This document shows, piece after piece, positions 10,461 to 21,324 of a stretch of DNA of 64,000 nucleotides; the stretch's first letter is position 1; each line of letters opens with the position of its first letter. This stretch comes from Penium margaritaceum (lineage: Eukaryota; Streptophyta; Zygnematophyceae; Desmidiales; Peniaceae). The position numbers were made by a program, and so were the translations under genes. The notes beneath the pieces are model-generated. The model was not told the DNA's origin and searched no databases. It saw nothing but the letters and a program-made list of their open reading frames with translations. The stretch is taken from assembly GCA_023375785.1 (NCBI GenBank), contig SZWC01001610.1:197730-261729 (forward strand). Direction: 5' to 3'.

Positions 10461-13400
10461 TGATCTGGCGACCCCTGTCCAAGACCTTGTTGAGACCTAG
10501 ATCATCGACTCCTGGGCCACGAATCACATGACGGCCTCTCGCGAGGCCTTCAGTATGCTCGGTCCTGTAGGCGATGTCTCCGGGGTCTTGACGGGCTCCG
10601 GACAAGTGTTGCCTGTCTGTGGTGTTGGCGTCGTTCGTTTCCTTGGTCCTGCTGGTGACGTCTTTCTGACCGATGTCCTCTTCGTCCCTGGTCTCGAGCT
10701 CAGCCTCCTGTCCCTGACTGCCCTTGACCGTATGAGCATGGACGTTGTACACTCGCGTGGTGTTGGCACTGTGTCGTTGCGTCCGTCTGGTCTTGTCGTA
10801 CTGCACGCCACCACCCGTGGCAACCTGTGGCATGTTCCTCGCCTCTCCTCTTCTCCTCCTGTCTCTTCCCCCTCGGCCACCACAGGCCATGTGTTTGTCA
10901 CCAGTACGCTTTCTCCTCAGCACACCCGCCTCTTGCACTGCCGCCTTTGCCATGTTCAATCCGTCGCCGTAGAGAGCATGCTCCGCACCCAGCCGGCCAA
11001 GGGCCTTGACCCACAGACTTTCCCTCTCCCATGCCCCGCTAAGTACATTGACTGTGCTCACGGGAAGATGCACCGGTCCACGTACCCCTTGTCTTCCTCC
11101 CGTGCGTTCGCCCCTCTCGACCTTGTCCACTCGGACGTCATGGGCCCTCTCCCCACCGCGTCCGTCGGTGAGCATGGCCGCTATATCCTGACCCTTACGG
11201 ATGACTATTCTTGCTACCGCTGGGTCTTCTGCCTCCAGCAGAAGAGCAATGTCGCCCGAGCCATTCACAGCTGGCTTGTCCTCGCAAAGCACGAGTGTGG
11301 CCGCCCTCTTCACCACTTTCGCTCCGATCGTGGTGGACAGTACATTGGTGAGGCCACAACCTTTCTCGCCTCTCGCGGGATCCACCATGAGACATCTGCG
11401 CCCTACACACCCGCCCAGAACGGCGTCTCCGAGCGGTGGAACCGTACCATGGCCGACACCGTCCGCACCATGCGGGTCGAGTCCGGTCTCTCCGATGGCT
11501 TCTATTTTAAAGCCATGGCCTACATGACCTAGGTCTGGAACCGGATTCCCCACGGTCCCCTTCCCCGCCATTCCACGCCATACCAGCACTGGTGCGGTCG
11601 GCGCGCTCACCTCCGCCCGGCTCGCGTCTGGGGTTGCATGGCCATTGTGTGGCTGCCCGCCCCACAACAGGGCGGCAAGCTCGCCCCCCACGGACGCCCC
11701 TGCACCTTCCTTGGTGTGTCTCATCCGTCCAAGGCCTGGCGCTTCTGGGACCCTTCCCGCCACTACATCGTAGAGTCCCGCGGTGCACTCTTCTTCGAGG
11801 ACCTTTTTCCCCGGGACCTCATCCGCTCCCGCTCGTCCGTGTCCCTCCCGTCGCGTGGGGGAGTGGTGAGTCCGTCCTCCGTCCTGTCGCTTCCGAGTGA
11901 CACATCAGTATGTCCCTCTGAGCCCGTAGCCCCTGTCGCGTCCTCTGGCCCCCGCGGGCCAGCAGTCCCAGTCGCGTCCGCTGGCCCATCCGGGCCGGCA
12001 GCCCCAATCGCGTCCGCTGGCCCCTCCGGGCAAGCAGTCCCCGTCGCGTCCTCTGGCCCCCCCGGGCCAGCAGTCCTAGTCGCGTCTGCTGGCCCCTCCG
12101 GACCAGCAGTCCCCGTCGCATCCGCTGGCCCCTCCGGGCCAGCAGTCCCAGTCGCGTCCGCTGGCCCCTCTGGGTAAGCAGCCCCAGTCGCGTCTGCTGG
12201 CCCCTCCGGGCCAGCAGCCCTAGTCGCGTCCGCTGGCCCCTCCGGCCCAGCAGCTCCTGTCACCTCTCTAGTCCCTCCGGGCCAGCAGCGCTTGTCGCAT
12301 CTGCTGGCTCCTCTGGGCCAACAGCCCTAGTCGCGTCCACTGGCCCCTCCGGCCCAGCAGCTCCTGTCACCTCCGCTGGCCCCTCCGGGCCAGCAGCGCC
12401 TGTCGCATCTGCTGGCTCCTCCGGGCCGACAGCCCCAGTCGCGTCCGTTGGCCCGTCGGACTCAGTGCCATCTCCTGCCCGACCACGCTACACACGTGGC
12501 CTAGGCAGCAGCCTCCAACCTCGGCCGACAGTGAGCGCGCAGACCATCGCACCGCGTCCCGTGGCGCCTCGACCCCCTTTGGCTCCACGTGTCTATTCCA
12601 CTCCCACGATCGTGAGTGGAGACCCTGGCAGAAAGGCTCTCGGCCTGACCACTTCGGCCATCATCTCAAACCTTCACCCGGGCTCTGTACTGGGCTACGC
12701 CATGCTTCATCACAAGCATCGGCAGGCTGTTGTGGCTCCACTCGCCCACATCCCACCTGGAGCTCGTGACGCACACGCCTTCTCAGTCCGGTCCACAACA
12801 CGCGCAGAGGACCCAGCCACCCTACGCGAGGCCTGAGCCTCTCCTGAGGCCACACATTGGGATGCTGCCTGCGTCGAGGAGCTCGCTGCTATCTGGCAGC
12901 ACCACGTGTATGACCTCGTCGACCTCCCTCCACGTCAGAAGGCCATTGGTACCAAGTGCGTCTCTTGGCGGAAGTGGAAGCCTGACGGGTCCTTGGACAA
13001 GTACAAGGCCCGCCTCACAGCAAAGGGGTTTACTCAGGTCCCTGGGGTCGATTACGACAAGATCTTTGCCCCACTCGGTCGGTTGTCCACTAGCCGGGCG
13101 CACTTTAGCCTGGTTGCCCAGCATGGGTGGGAGCTGCATCAGATGGACGTGAGCATCGCGTTCCTCCATGGCTCACTAGAGGGTGAGGAGCTCTACATGG
13201 TGCAGCCCCTAGGCTTCGACGACGGCACTGGGAGGGTTTGGCAGCTGTGAAAGGGCCTCTATGGCCTGAAGCAGTCCCCTCAGTGCTGGAACCAGGAGAT
13301 CAGCAGCACGCTTCTCCGTGGTGGCCTCCAGCGCAGCACCGCTCACCCCGCACTGTTTGTCAGCACGCGAGGTCAGACCTTCGCCGCAATTCTGGTCTAC

Positions 13401-14366
13401 ATTGACGATCTCCTCATTGTGTCGCCAGACACGGCCGCTATCCAGCGTGTCAAGGACTTGCTGCACGCCGCCTACCAGATGAAGGATCTCGAATCTGCCC
13501 GAGTCTTCCTGGGCATGGAGCTCGAGCATGATCGCTCCCAGGGCATCCTGCACGTCCACCAGGCTGCCTATGTGCAGACCCTGTCCACTCGCTTTGACGA
13601 GGACCTGCCCCTCGTGTCTAGTGCATCTTCATCCATGTCACCCGACGGCCAGGTGAAGCTGAAGAGTCCTGACCCAGCTGTTGTGGGGGAGCCAATTGAT
13701 GTGACCACATATCTGCGGGTCATTGGGTCACTGATGTTCCTAGCGACGAAGACGCGTCCAGACATCGCGTTTGCCGTCAACCTCTTGGCCCAGTTCTCTC
13801 AGGAGGCGCGTCACCTCCACTTTGAGGCCGCGATCCAAGTACTGCGCTATGTCGTCTCGAGCCCTCGGCGAGGTCTCATGTTCCGCCGCCAGCCGTCCGT
13901 CGTCGTAGTGGGCTACACCGACAGTGACTGGGCCGGCAGTCCAGACGGTAAGAGTCGCACGGGCTGGATCTTTCTGATTGGCGGCACAGCTATGTCTTGG
14001 CGCAGTGGCATGCAGTGGTGCGTTGCACGCAGCGCTGCTGAGGCTGAGTACATGGCCCTTGGCTCAGGCGCGTGTGAGAGTGTGTGGTTGCGTCGTCTAT
14101 TGACCGAGTTGCATCGGTCTGTCGCATCCATCACCTTGCATTGTGACAATGAGAGTGCCTTGGCCATCACCAACAATGACGGTGTACATCACACATGCAC
14201 AAAGCACATCAATGTTGAGTATCACTATGTGCATTCATTGTTGCGTGACGACAGCATCAGCATTGTGTGGGTTGAAACAGCACGACAGTTGGCTGACTTC
14301 TTGACCAAGGCACTGAAGCGCGCCTCGTTCAAGAAGGCTGTGAGTTCGGTCGGCGTGCGTCCGTGA
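10461..14366 (+). pseudogene. pol: copia Pol polyprotein (PR-IN-RT-RH), C-a
   Basis: Protease: the active-site block reads IIDSWATNHM, so the DSG glycine is Trp, and a TAG at 10498 replaces the preceding Trp. Integrase: an H/C-rich zinc region (about 10925-11060), then HSDVMG, RSDRGGQ and SERWNRT, which supply D, D and E. Linker: collagen-like 12-residue repeats (11923-12470). Reverse transcriptase: [18 protein letters not shown] and catalytic YIDD at about 13401-13412. RNase H: GYTDSDWAGSPD, AEAEYMAL, DNESALAI, ADFLTKAL. Further stops lie at about 11530, 12175, 12834 and 13248, with one frame change in the linker. Encodes replication enzymes of the element, now inactive. Confidence 0.9.
11923..12470 (+). 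repeat. 36-bp tandem repeats encoding collagen-like linker, C-a
   Basis: About 14 tandem 36-bp units, each coding roughly ASAGPSGPAVPV, between integrase and reverse transcriptase. Units vary mainly at single positions. A stop and a frame change lie within the array. C-b has the same repeat at 42380-42820 with about 12 units. Confidence 0.88.
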
Positions 14367-14464
14367 GTGGCTCTCTTTGTCTCTGCCTGCGTCTTTGCTT
14401 GCCATGGGGAAGTCTGGATATTGACTATGTCTCTACCCGCCCATGTGCACTACGCCTGTGAGTC

Positions 14465-14473
14465 ATGGGGGAG
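14465..14473 (+). other. Polypurine tract, C-a
   Basis: ATGGGGGAG directly before the 3' LTR start TGTTGG. Family I uses the same core (16794-16803 on the minus strand). Confidence 0.85.
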
Positions 14474-15322
14474 TGTTGGTTTTTTCGTGCATTTCTCATT
14501 TGTACTCCATTGTGTCCTCCGGGCTTGCGTACATTGGCGTACAGATGACTGACGGCGAGACTCGACGCTGCTGGAGTATCGCTTGGTGGAGCAGACACAC
14601 ACTGAGGCCCAATCACAGTTTGTTGGAGCCTCCTCCTTTCGGCGTTGCGCTCAGCTCCATCGACGGGACTCCTCGGCGGTCCACCCGCCGGCTGTCACAG
14701 GCACTGCAGAGACTGACTACATGCGCCCAGTACTGTCCTTAGTCGTGGTGTTGCTCCTGTAGCGTCGCACTATGCCTAGGGTCCTTGTCTCATGCTATAT
14801 GGCCCTGTTCGGCTTCTCTGACTGTCATAGGCACTGCCTAGGTTCAGGCCGCCATAACTCCTCGCTACTGTTTTTCTAGCTGATTCTGACCGCACGGCTA
14901 CGTTCGCAGCGTCGGTATTATGGTATGGTCCAGTTTTCAGGCAAAACGGACGACGCGCGGGTTTTGGGCTGTCGATCATCTGGCAGGCCTCACCGAGAAA
15001 ACCTGCCAGCCTGAAAATAGAGCTATTTTCTCATTGGCTGTTGAACTGAGTAACAAGCTCTACAGAGCTGGGGGGAGGCTAGTTCTTGGAGGGGTCTCCC
15101 ATTGTGTCTCATTGTTTACTACTAATCAGTTACTTTCAGTTTTCAGCTGCTTTCTGGCGCTAACACTGGCGCGTGCCTTTCTGAGTAACAAACCCAGAGC
15201 TTCCAGAGTTAGACTCTAGAGCGGCAGACTGAGGGGGCAGCAGAGTTAAGCAACGAGCGTGGAAGCTCGCACGCTACATCAACAACGCTACTGCCCCAAC
15301 CTGCAGCCTAGCAATTCTGTTT
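14474..15322 (+). repeat. 3' LTR of C-a
   Basis: 849 bp, starting TGTTGG and ending TCTGTTT before the ACACA duplication at 15323-15327. It pairs with 8718-9566. The first base change near the start (TGTTGG here, TGTTTG in the other LTR) shows post-insertion drift. Confidence 0.92.
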
Positions 15323-15335
15323 ACACAAACCAACA
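15323..15335 (-). repeat. Displaced end of N1 5' LTR
   Basis: ACACAAACCAACA: the last 13 bases of the N1 LTR, including the right copy of the C-a target duplication (15323-15327). The same sequence ends the other N1 LTR at 2832. Confidence 0.88.
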
Positions 15336-15540
15336 ATATCAAATGACAGGTCTACAGCATAAACTCCTACCGCGGCGCATGACGGGTGTCGCACGCGGTA
15401 GTGCAAGGTCTGTCCTAAAACCGGCCCAAAAACACTATTTTGGTCGTAACTCTACGCAGACACGTGGGAATGCTATATCGTCTGAACCTAAACGTGTAGG
15501 ATCTCAAGCCGGACGCTATGACTAGTCACATGCATACATA
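15336..15540 (-). repeat. Family I LTR fragment hosting N1
   Basis: Aligns with the middle of the family I LTRs: CAAATGACAGGTC, TAAAACCGGCCCAAAA, and a block ending in CACATGCAT. It begins at the N1 end and stops at 15540 where another LTR starts. N1 therefore inserted into an older family I LTR. The other half lies outside the window or is lost. Confidence 0.7.
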
Positions 15541-15775
15541 TGTTGGTTTAAGTGGCTTCCACCCATCACGAACGACGCCGATTGATTACCCATATACCCC
15601 ACATTGGTGGTATAGGGTGGAGGAGAGCGCGACGACACGAGAAGCCTCCTGAGTGTACTGAGAATTCTCCAGCATCTACGACAGCACCGGCGAGATGCAG
15701 TCGATGCGTTCTGGCAATCTTGTGGGCTTGTCGGGAGCTAAGAGAGTTTTCTTGGTGGGTTGAGACCTGCTAAAA
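15541..15775 (+). repeat. Family N LTR fragment N5 (5' part, plus strand)
   Basis: Starts TGTTGGTTTAAGTGGC and aligns with the first ~230 bp of the N2 3' LTR at 30419 (CATCACGA, CCGATTGATTACCCAT, GGTGGTATAGGGTGGAG, GGGCTTGTCGGGAGCTA). It stops in TGGGTTGAGACC, which is the first arm of a hairpin motif, and is then joined head-on to a minus-strand family N LTR. Confidence 0.72.
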
Positions 15776-16157
15776 TGAGTCTAGCACATGCAGGCCCATG
15801 CTTGAAGAGACATGAGCTGTGGCGGTGAGCGGGAGACAAGCAGTGCCAAGATTTGGCTGAGTCTGAAACATTTGAATTAAGCATCAAGGAGAGAGTATAA
15901 TGAGCCTACGATGAGCTTATGTACTGGGGACTGCCGGCTAGCCCACTAGGCCCCGTTATCCCCGCCACACCAAAAAGCACGAGGAATACACATGTCCCAG
16001 AACACGAAACCACAAACTGGAGGTCTCCCGAGGCACCGGAACAGTCAATCGTGTGCCCGGGTCTCGACCGACAGGAAAACATCCAGTATACCCCAAACAC
16101 AACCAGAGTATACGGTGACACACTAGCATCATGGTCTAGCAAAGCTAAGCAAGTTCA
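15776..16157 (-). repeat. Family N LTR N3, first part (minus strand)
   Basis: Aligns with the outer half of the N1 LTR read in the same orientation: GCACATGCAGGCCCATGC, GATTTGGCTGAGTCTG, AAGGAGAGAGTA, then the GCCGGCTAGCCCACTAGG block. It carries one hairpin motif (16020-16072). Interrupted at 16157 by I-b and resumes at 23915. Confidence 0.72.
16153..16157 (-). repeat. Target-site duplication GTTCA of I-b (left)
   Basis: GTTCA before the I-b LTR, repeated at 23915-23919 directly after the other LTR. Confidence 0.88.
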
Positions 16158-16793
16158 TTAGAAGATGCAAGGAAGCGTCCTAGCAACACTCCTGTTGACC
16201 AGGCGTCAGTGCCTCATCAGACATTGACGACAGTCATAGGCCGTGCACGCAACGGCAAGATTTTGGCTAGGGAACACAAGGCAAAGTGTCTGAATGCTTC
16301 AATAGCATTTGCATAGAGGGATAACAAATGACAGGTCCATGGCCTAAATACCTGCCGCGGCGCACAGCGGGTGTTGCACTCGGCGGTCCAAGAGCTGTCC
16401 TAAAACCGGCCCAAAACCACTGTTTCGGCCATAACTCTGCGCACACATGTCAGAATGCTACGCCGTCTGAACCTAGACATGCAAGATCACAAGACGGACG
16501 CTACAACTGGTCACATGCATGCATCCATCATCAGACGATGGACACGCAATGCAGAAACATGCAAATCGGGCTCATGGCCGGTTCGCCGAAAAGAGTCCTA
16601 CAGGCTGCAGAGAAATAGCAGGGAGTCCCGGCAGTGTCCGGGGCTCTGGAACGGTAGTCGGCCAGCTCCAAGCTGGTAGTCCGCCGCCCGTCATCCCTCC
16701 GAAGTCACCAGGGCCCGCCTCAGGGATCTGCACGAGTATGGACACGGCCGAGTGGTCACAGTAGACTGTATAGGAACGTCACAAATCACAACA
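16158..16793 (-). repeat. 3' LTR of I-b
   Basis: 636 bp, same length as the partner at 23279-23914. The outer end reads TTAGAAGATG where the partner reads TGAGAAGATG, so the terminal TG (CA on the sense strand) has mutated. The inner end is ..AATCACAACA, sense TGTTGTGATT. Confidence 0.93.
16343..16350 (-). promoter_or_regulatory. TATA-like box in family I LTR
   Basis: The sense strand reads TATTTAGG here. It is conserved at 23463-23470, and as TATTTATG in I-a (1731-1740). Position in the LTR fits a pol II core promoter, but no start site can be proven. Confidence 0.35.
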
Positions 16794-16805
16794 CTCCCCC
16801 ATGAC
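16794..16805 (-). other. Polypurine tract, I-b
   Basis: The sense strand reads GTCATGGGGGAG directly before LTR start TGTTGTG. This is the plus-strand priming site. Confidence 0.88.
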
Positions 16806-16892
16806 CAGATGGTACGCATGTGCATACACGTGCAGCACTGAGACAAGTACAATAGTGAGTGTGAAACAGATGAGATACAAACACACATCCCA

Positions 16893-19800
16893 CACTCAAC
16901 CACCCTCAGGCATGGGCCGAAGCCCGACAGAAGAAATGGCCACGAGGAATTTTCCGCGAGCTAGTGTCTTTGTCAAGAAATCAGCACGGTGCATGTCAGT
17001 GCCAACCCACATGACGGAGATCACGTGTTGCTCCACCAGATCACGCACAAAGTGATGCTCAACCGCAATGTGCTTTGTGCGAGCGTGAAAGACACCGGAG
17101 TTCTCCGCAATGGCGAGAGCACTCTGGTTGTCGCAGCTAAGCACAAAGGCGGGTACTGACTGACCAAGCTCAAGAAACAGGCGCTGCAGCCATACCGCCT
17201 CAGCAACCCCTACACCCAAAGCAACGTACTCTGCCTCCGAAGAGCTACGTGCGATGCAGCCCTGCTTCCCGCTATGCCAAGACATAGTGGTACCACCGAG
17301 CAGGAACATGTAGCCAGTACGGCTGCGTCTATCTGGGCTCCAAGCCCAGTCGTAGTCAGTGTAGCCGTCAAGGACCATCAAACACTGTCAACGAAAGCAG
17401 AGTCCAAGGTACAGTGTGTAGACCACGTAACGCACCACTCGCACAGCCGCGTGAAGGGCTCTAGCACGAGGAGCCTGCGAGAACTGAGCGAGGAGGTTGA
17501 CATCAAAAGCGGTGTCAGGACGTGTGGTATTGGCCAGGTACATCAGAGATCCGATGAGACGGAGATACAAGGTCACGTCCATTGTCTCCCCCAGCTGTGT
17601 GGGATCATCCACCTTTAGGGCATCCTGCCCATCGGGTGTAAGAGGTGTGGAAGCGGTGGGCACTTTACCAAGGAGATCGCTGAAGCGCTCCCCCACGACT
17701 CGTACATATCGGGCCTGATGCAGCAATAGCGTCCAGCGCCTGCGATCTTGCACGATCTCCATACCAAGAAACACCGATGCAGGACCGAGGTCCTTCATCC
17801 TGTAGGCAGTCTGAAGGATAGCCTTGGCCTTCTTCACGGCCGCCAAGGACGGAGACGCGATTAGAAGGTCATCGACATAGACCAGGATGGCTGTGAACCG
17901 CTCGGGTGTCGATACGATGAAGGGAGAGGGATCTGCCTTGCTTTGTACATATCCCGCACGAGTCAAAGTGCCGGTGATCTCCCGTTTCCAAAACCGCGGA
18001 GACTGCTTGAGGCCGTACAAGGACTTGCGCAAGCGCCAGACCTTGTCACCGTCCTTAAAGCCTGGTGGCTGAGCCACATAAATCTCCTCATCCAGAGAGT
18101 CATGGAGGAACACATTGTTCACATCCATCTGGTGCAGTTCCCAGTCATACTAAGCTTCTACACCAAACAGAGCTCGAGCTGAGGTCATACGACCGACAGG
18201 GGCAAAAGTGTCAGTGTAATCAACGCCCTCAATCTAAGAGTACACCTTGACGACCAAGCGGGCCTTGTAGCATTCTAGTGAGCCATCTGGCTTCACTTTC
18301 TTGCGAAAGACCCATTTGACCTGAATAACCTTTCTCCTAGGCGGAAGGTCAACGAGCTCGTAGACTCTATGCTCTTGGATAGCACGAAGCTCATCCTCGT
18401 AGGCAGCTCGCCAAGCGTCAGCACCTTGTGATGAGAGAGCTTCCCTCAGGGTACCCGGGTCGGGCGCCACGGAGGGAGAGCTCTGCGTGGCAAGGGCACA
18501 CGCCTTGGTGCTAGGCTTGACAACCACAAGATCAGCTGCTGCATCACAAGTGATATGGAACTCGCGAGTGCCAAGATCGTCCCCTACGGGGCACGCTGGA
18601 TGTACCTCTGTGAGCTCAGTGCGGACACTCAGGCCTAGGGCCTTTGTGTCGGGATCACCACTCGTGATGCTGCGAGAGGGGCACCTGGGTGCGGGGCCCG
18701 ACGCTCATTGAGCTCCAGAATCCATGGTCGAAGATGACCACCAAGCTCACGGGAGTAACCTGAGCTCGAGGGGCGCACCTGAGGCTTAGGGACAGGCATG
18801 ACCACAGCTGGTGGAGGCTGAGGCAAGGTTGGTGATACCGTGCAAGGAGACGCGTGTGTGGGGGACACGGGGCTGGATATGACAGCGGGAGCAGGCAAGA
18901 CTGGACCTGACACAAGGGCAGGGGTGGCAGCAGACGTAGGTACGGAAGTAGGCGAGACAGGACCAGACACAGAGACAGGAGTGCCGGATGATGCAGGTAC
19001 TAGCGCAGAAGTAGGCGCAAGAGCTGAAGCAGGGACACCTGTGGAGTGTGAAACATGCTGTATAGGAGAGGTCTCTGGACCGACAGCGATGATCGCCGGG
19101 TCATCAAGGGCCGGAGACCGAGAGGTGAAGGGGGCTTGAGCGGACACATCAACCTGATGAGAGGTGCTCTCTGGCGTAGAAGTCTCCCCCATCCGCCGAG
19201 AACCCTCACAGGTAGGAACATGCGTGGCGGGGAGTGCTGTGATCGAAGTCAAGTCACGGTTTGTGAGAGACTCGAAAACGAGCGTATCGCGGGACTCAAT
19301 GACGCGACGACGAGTAGGGTCCCAGAAGCGCCAAGCCTTCGACCGCGGGGAAATGCCGACGAAGGCACACAAGCGGCCCCGAGGTGAGACCTTGGACCCC
19401 TGCTGGTCCTTAGTGTACCACACGGAGGCCAGGGATCCCCACACGCGAGCGAGACGAAGGTCACCATGATGTCCAAACCAGAGCTCATACGGTGTAATAT
19501 GGTCCGAAAGCGGACCGTGCGGGAAGCGGTTCTAGACCCATGTCATGTAGGCGAAGCCCTCAAAAGCGAGGGACATAACTCAGACCGCATAGCACGAACC
19601 GCATCCTCCATGGTGCGGTTCCAGCGCTCGGAAACACCGTTCTGTTGCGGGGTAGTAGGAGCGGAGACCTGGTGAAAAATCCCGTGCTCGGCAAAGAATC
19701 CGTCTATCTCGCCAAGGAACTCACCGCCGCGATCCGAGTAGAAAGTATGCAGCGTGTGACGTGACTGACGCTCAGCCATCACTAGCCAGAGTCGAACCGT

Positions 19801-21320
19801 AAGGGCGGCGTCGCTCTTCTGACGCAGGCTATAGACCCACCGCATCCGAGCGAAATCATCAGTTAGAGTCAGAACATACCGGCCCTGATCAGATAAGGAC
19901 TCGACCGGAAGAGGACCGAGAAGGTCCGAGTGCATTAACTCGAGAGGCCGAAGCGCTCCGGAACGAGAGTGAGGGTAGGTGCATCTGTGCATCCTCCCCT
20001 GAGCGTAAAAGAGACAATCGGTCTTGGATGGCTTCTTGAAAGAAGCCGCGTCAAGACCGAGAGCTGGTTGTGTCTGAATGAGCTTTGACACAGTATCGGA
20101 GCCCACGTGACACAAACGACGATGAAGCAATCGCTGGAGTTCCGGAGACAGAACACCAGTGACCAAAAATCGAGCGAAGGAGGAAGGGGAGCAAGGGGAG
20201 GAGGGATGATCGACACGATACAGATCATCTACGACAGAGGCCCGAAGGACAACACTGCGAGTGTCAGTAGCAGTCACAGTTGTTGAGTCTGTGGTATGCT
20301 CCACAGAGAGGCCCGTCAGTGTGCAGGCACGCACAAAAAGCAGGCTAAGCTCAAGGTCAGGCACAAACACCACGTCAGAAAGGTACAGAGGGCCAGATGG
20401 ACCGTCAAAACATACAACCCCAACACCATGGACTGGCAAGGACTGACCAGAGCCTGTACGGACAGAACGGACAGACGTGACAGGACCGAGAACGACAAAA
20501 TCACTACGACAACACATCATGTGATGAGTGGCACCAGAATCGATGATCCAAATGCCACTAGAGTCACGACTGGTGGACGTCACTGTACAACGGGCAACAG
20601 AACACTCGTCATCAGAGGGACGATGAGCCGTCAATGAGGAGGAACGACGTAGGACACAAAGATGAGACTCATGAACCCAATCGGTGCAGTTAGGCCCATC
20701 ATCATCACATGTTAAGTGTGCTCCCCCACACACGTTGTCATGAGTCACAGGAACAGACGTACAGACAGACTATGGACCACCCGACGATGACAACACACTT
20801 GTACCTCCCTAAAAGTGTTGCTCCAGAAGGTGTCGGAGCTCAGCGATGGTGCGGTTGTGTGGGTGCGGATCGCTGCTACTCGTCGGTGGAGAAGCGGGAA
20901 CAGCTGCAGTCGTGGCCGCCACGCGTCCGTAGGATGGCGAGGATGTCGTGCTGGACGTGGAATGGAGGGCGTGTGCAGCCTGGAGCCCAGGAGTAGTCCG
21001 CGCCCAGTCGAGCGGCTGCTGGCACTCGATGTAGCGATGGGCGCCTCCACACTTGTAGCAGTGAACAGAACGTCCACTGCTACCACTGGAGGATGACTGC
21101 TTCTGTGACTGTTGCTGACCTGATCCACGCTTCCCCTTCTTCTTCTTCCCCTGAGCTGCTTCTACAACACCTTGTGCCTGAGTGGGTGTGGGCAGGGCCG
21201 AAGAGGAGGAAGACGAGTAAGTGATGGAGGATGAAAAAAGAGACTACAGGAGGGATGATGCGACGACTGCTACAGCAAGGGAAGTCTCTTGATGGGCCAC
21301 TACTGCCTCGCGGGCTGAAG
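16893..21320 (-). pseudogene. pol: copia Pol polyprotein with Gag zinc knuckle, I-b
   Basis: In sense order: zinc knuckle CYKCGGAHRYIEC (plus 21024-21063; C-x2-C-x3-H-x4-C); protease block WIIDSGATHHM, the only copy here with the DSG triad intact; integrase zinc region, then HSDLLG, YSDRGGEF and SERWNRT giving D, D, E; a proline/serine/valine-rich linker (about 18650-19100); reverse transcriptase with [18 protein letters not shown] and catalytic YVDD (about 17876-17887); RNase H with GYTDYDWAWSPD, SSEAEYVAL, DNQSALAI and ADFLTKTL. Stops occur near 21247, 20817, 19530, 18237, 18150 and 17388, with a frameshift near 19560. One integrase zinc-region Cys appears as Tyr. Recently intact but now inactive. 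Confidence 0.9.
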
Positions 21321-21324
21321 TCAC

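Larger units (their letters stand above)
8718..15322 (+). mobile_element. Ty1/copia element, family C, copy C-a (full length)
   Basis: A 6605-bp plus-strand copia element with two 849-bp LTRs (8718-9566 and 14474-15322), primer site TGGTATCAGAGCC at 9567, polypurine tract ATGGGGGAG at 14465-14473 and an ACACA target duplication. The internal region encodes zinc knuckle, protease, integrase, reverse transcriptase and RNase H in copia order. The Gag capsid region present in C-b is missing, and the pol frame has several stops. It is structurally complete but would need Gag from elsewhere. Confidence 0.93.
2191..15335 (-). mobile_element. Non-autonomous LTR element N1, split by element C-a
   Basis: A minus-strand LTR element: 3' LTR 2191-2832, hairpin array, ORF-like region 3480-6450, long low-complexity leader 6751-8044, primer site 8045-8056, and 5' LTR 8057-8717 plus 15323-15335. 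Element C-a (8718-15322) splits the 5' LTR, and I-a (ending 2190) interrupts the 3' LTR. The internal region without C-a is only about 5.2 kb. I see no protease, integrase or reverse transcriptase motif in any frame, although primer site and polypurine tracts are present. By structure this is a non-autonomous (LARD-like) retrotransposon with its own zinc-knuckle ORF. N2 at 24321-31086 is a second, collinear copy on the other strand. Confidence 0.8.

Noticed and set aside
10324-11763. 479-residue minus-strand open frame
   Set aside because: Lies antisense to clear protease and integrase coding in C-a; long only because of GC-rich codon bias. The same applies to 41165-42052.
11763-12263. Minus-strand collagen-like frame (G-P-A-D-A-T repeats)
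   Set aside because: Antisense shadow of the 36-bp repeat in the C-a pol linker; the plus frame fits the flanking integrase and reverse transcriptase.
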